Source: Treponema sp.
Lineage (GTDB): Bacteria > Spirochaetota > Spirochaetia > Treponematales > Treponemataceae
Assembly: GCA_017940005.1 (NCBI GenBank)
Contig: JAGAZO010000009.1
Location: 1 to 64,000 of the forward strand
DNA length: 64,000 bases
Direction of reading: 5' to 3'
The position numbers and the translations under genes were made by a program. Below the pieces are notes generated by a model. The model saw only the letters and a list, made by a program, of their open reading frames with translations, was not told where the DNA came from and did no database searches. Below, piece after piece: positions 62,683-64,000 of the stretch (its first letter is position 1; each line of letters begins with the position of its first letter).

Positions 62683-64000
62683 ATGAAAAATCTGGGCAAT
62701 AGCAGTATCTTTAAAGCAAACGCTATTTTTTATGTGCTCACGGTCATCATTGTCGGAACAGTTGTTTTAGGCATATATGCAAGTGGAATACGCTCATATT
62801 ATCGTGCATTATATCCAGTAGTCATACTCGATGACGACTGGGTTGTTTCACAAAATGGAACGCGTATACAAGAAACAACGCTTTCCAAAATCAATACAGG
62901 CGTTGTCAACAAAGCGAAAACATTCATTCTTGAACGGCAACTCCCCCATTCTATGATTCCATCGGCAAGCCTTTCTTTCCGCACATTTCAATCGACAGTC
63001 ATTATCACCATAGATGATACGCAAATTTACTCATATGGATTAGAGCGTTCTGCAGCGGCGAAAATGCTTGCCAGAAAAATTTGTTTTGTGCCACTGCCAA
63101 TGAATTATTCTGACAAAAAACTGCGAATTGAGTTGACTGCTACAGAATATATGTCATTTTCAGGATTAGGGCCATTCTATTTTGGCAATGAACAAGATTT
63201 ATTCAACTCGTTTATGGAAAAACGACGGTTGCCTTTTTTGATTGGCAACTTTCTTTGCATCTTCGGTTTGTTTCAGCTGCTGTGGATACCCTGTATTCTA
63301 CTTGCAGGCAGTAAAAATATAACACCTATCTTCAGCGCACTCATTACTGTGGCGCTTGGCTTATACATACTGTCGTTTTATAATATATTCGATTTATTCA
63401 CAGATTTTCAAACAGTAAACACCTTGCTGGAATATATATCACTCTATTTGCTACCATACGCCATCGCAGGATTTTTTGCGTCGTCTGCAGAAAAATCTCG
63501 AAAATTATACGGTACTTTTGCGCTTATTAATTTAGCATTTATCCTCATTGTGCTCCTTATTCATCTGTTTAACGTCATTCACATAACGCAATTTTCACCA
63601 TTGCTGTATGCAATCGCTGTTATCGAAACAGTTCCCTTTATCATCACAGTAATAAAACATCCTCGAAAGCGAAGAAAACTTGATGCAAATGTTTTGGAAG
63701 AAACTGCCGACAAATTTCTTTCATACGGGTTTATCATCTTTGCACTCTGCGGATTCATTAATCAAATGCAGTTTTTTTATGCGCGATTTATAAGCGGTAA
63801 AGAGAGCTATGTTTCCATTGCATTCATAATATTTGGCTCCATTGTTTTTTCTACATTCCTTGTACTCCACTACTTTTTGCACAGCGTTTGTACATTACGG
63901 GCAGAAGCAACTCGGCAATCATTATCATATGTTGCATATTCAGACCCGCTCACGCATTTAGCAAATCGCACAAAATGTGAACAGACGCTCCAACAACTCG
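62683..64000 (+). CDS. Membrane sensor diguanylate cyclase, partial at window end
   Basis: From the ATG at 62683 the frame stays open to the last base (439 codons). The product has an N-terminal helix (IFYVLTVIIVGTVVLGIYA), an extracytoplasmic beta-rich domain of about 150 residues, then seven membrane helices (from about residue 185 to 405). The beginning of a GGDEF domain follows (YSDPLTHLANRTKCE, the D-x-L-T-x-L-x-N-R helix). This is the 7TMR-DISM layout. The active-site GG[DE]EF lies beyond the window, so activity cannot be judged. Confidence 0.85.
   Translation, partial: MKNLGNSSIFKANAIFYVLTVIIVGTVVLGIYASGIRSYYRALYPVVILDDDWVVSQNGTRIQETTLSKINTGVVNKAKTFILERQLPHSMIPSASLSFRTFQSTVIITIDDTQIYSYGLERSAAAKMLARKICFVPLPMNYSDKKLRIELTATEYMSFSGLGPFYFGNEQDLFNSFMEKRRLPFLIGNFLCIFGLFQLLWIPCILLAGSKNITPIFSALITVALGLYILSFYNIFDLFTDFQTVNTLLEYISLYLLPYAIAGFFASSAEKSRKLYGTFALINLAFILIVLLIHLFNVIHITQFSPLLYAIAVIETVPFIITVIKHPRKRRKLDANVLEETADKFLSYGFIIFALCGFINQMQFFYARFISGKESYVSIAFIIFGSIVFSTFLVLHYFLHSVCTLRAEATRQSLSYVAYSDPLTHLANRTKCEQTLQQL

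Noticed and set aside
1..64000. CRISPR array, prophage or rRNA operon
   Set aside because: No regularly spaced repeats, phage structural genes or rRNA sequence were seen; the repeats found are pairs, not arrays.

Overview
The window looks like chromosome from a host-associated Treponema-type spirochaete. The evidence is indirect but consistent: a troABCDR metal-uptake operon in the T. pallidum order, flavin-dependent ThyX, a CheX-type phosphatase, a very large number of lipoproteins with loose lipoboxes, sugar ABC transporters that lack their own ATPase, and moderate G+C with A+T-rich spacers. Genus is an inference; there is no rRNA in the window.

Layout. 1-5.7 kb: two lipoproteins, a small serine recombinase and penicillin-binding protein 1C. 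5.7-16.6 kb: housekeeping genes (GDP-mannose pyrophosphorylase, flavodiiron protein, FabF, RsmG, ThyX), tRNA-Ala and tRNA-Gly, and a run of exported or metallopeptidase-like proteins. 16.6-23 kb: a GC-rich repeat element, a sulfatase-modifying-factor-like lipoprotein, a tRNA cluster (Ser-Ser-Arg-Ser) and the troABCDR operon with two candidate operators. 23-34 kb (minus strand): an aryl-polyene-like lipid cluster (dehydratase, glycosyltransferase, acyltransferase, thioesterase, LolA-like carrier, MMPL exporter). It is split by a 5.2-kb island of nested restriction-modification genes. 34.2-35 kb: a PIN-domain toxin-antitoxin pair between 50-bp direct repeats.

35-49.1 kb is one minus-strand operon of nine overlapping or abutting genes. 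It encodes two TPR lipoproteins, a small lipoprotein, a TolC-like channel, a lipoprotein membrane-fusion protein, two lipoproteins with SbsA-type Ig-like repeats and two different RND pump subunits. This looks like a complete tripartite, probably heteromeric, envelope transporter with unusual accessory lipoproteins. 49.3-57.4 kb: a lipoprotein, CheX, an M18 aminopeptidase, a GNAT acetyltransferase, a 1146-residue outer-membrane metallopeptidase-like protein and an RluA-type pseudouridine synthase. 57.7-64 kb: a sugar ABC importer (binding protein and two permeases), Hsp20, a cytidylate-kinase-like protein and the start of a membrane diguanylate cyclase cut by the window end.

The two most notable loci are the restriction-modification island and the nine-gene RND operon. 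In the island, a DpnII-like dam/dpnA pair appears twice in tandem. Each copy carries a different methylase or restriction cargo, one of them a complete MunI-like system with a controller-protein box.
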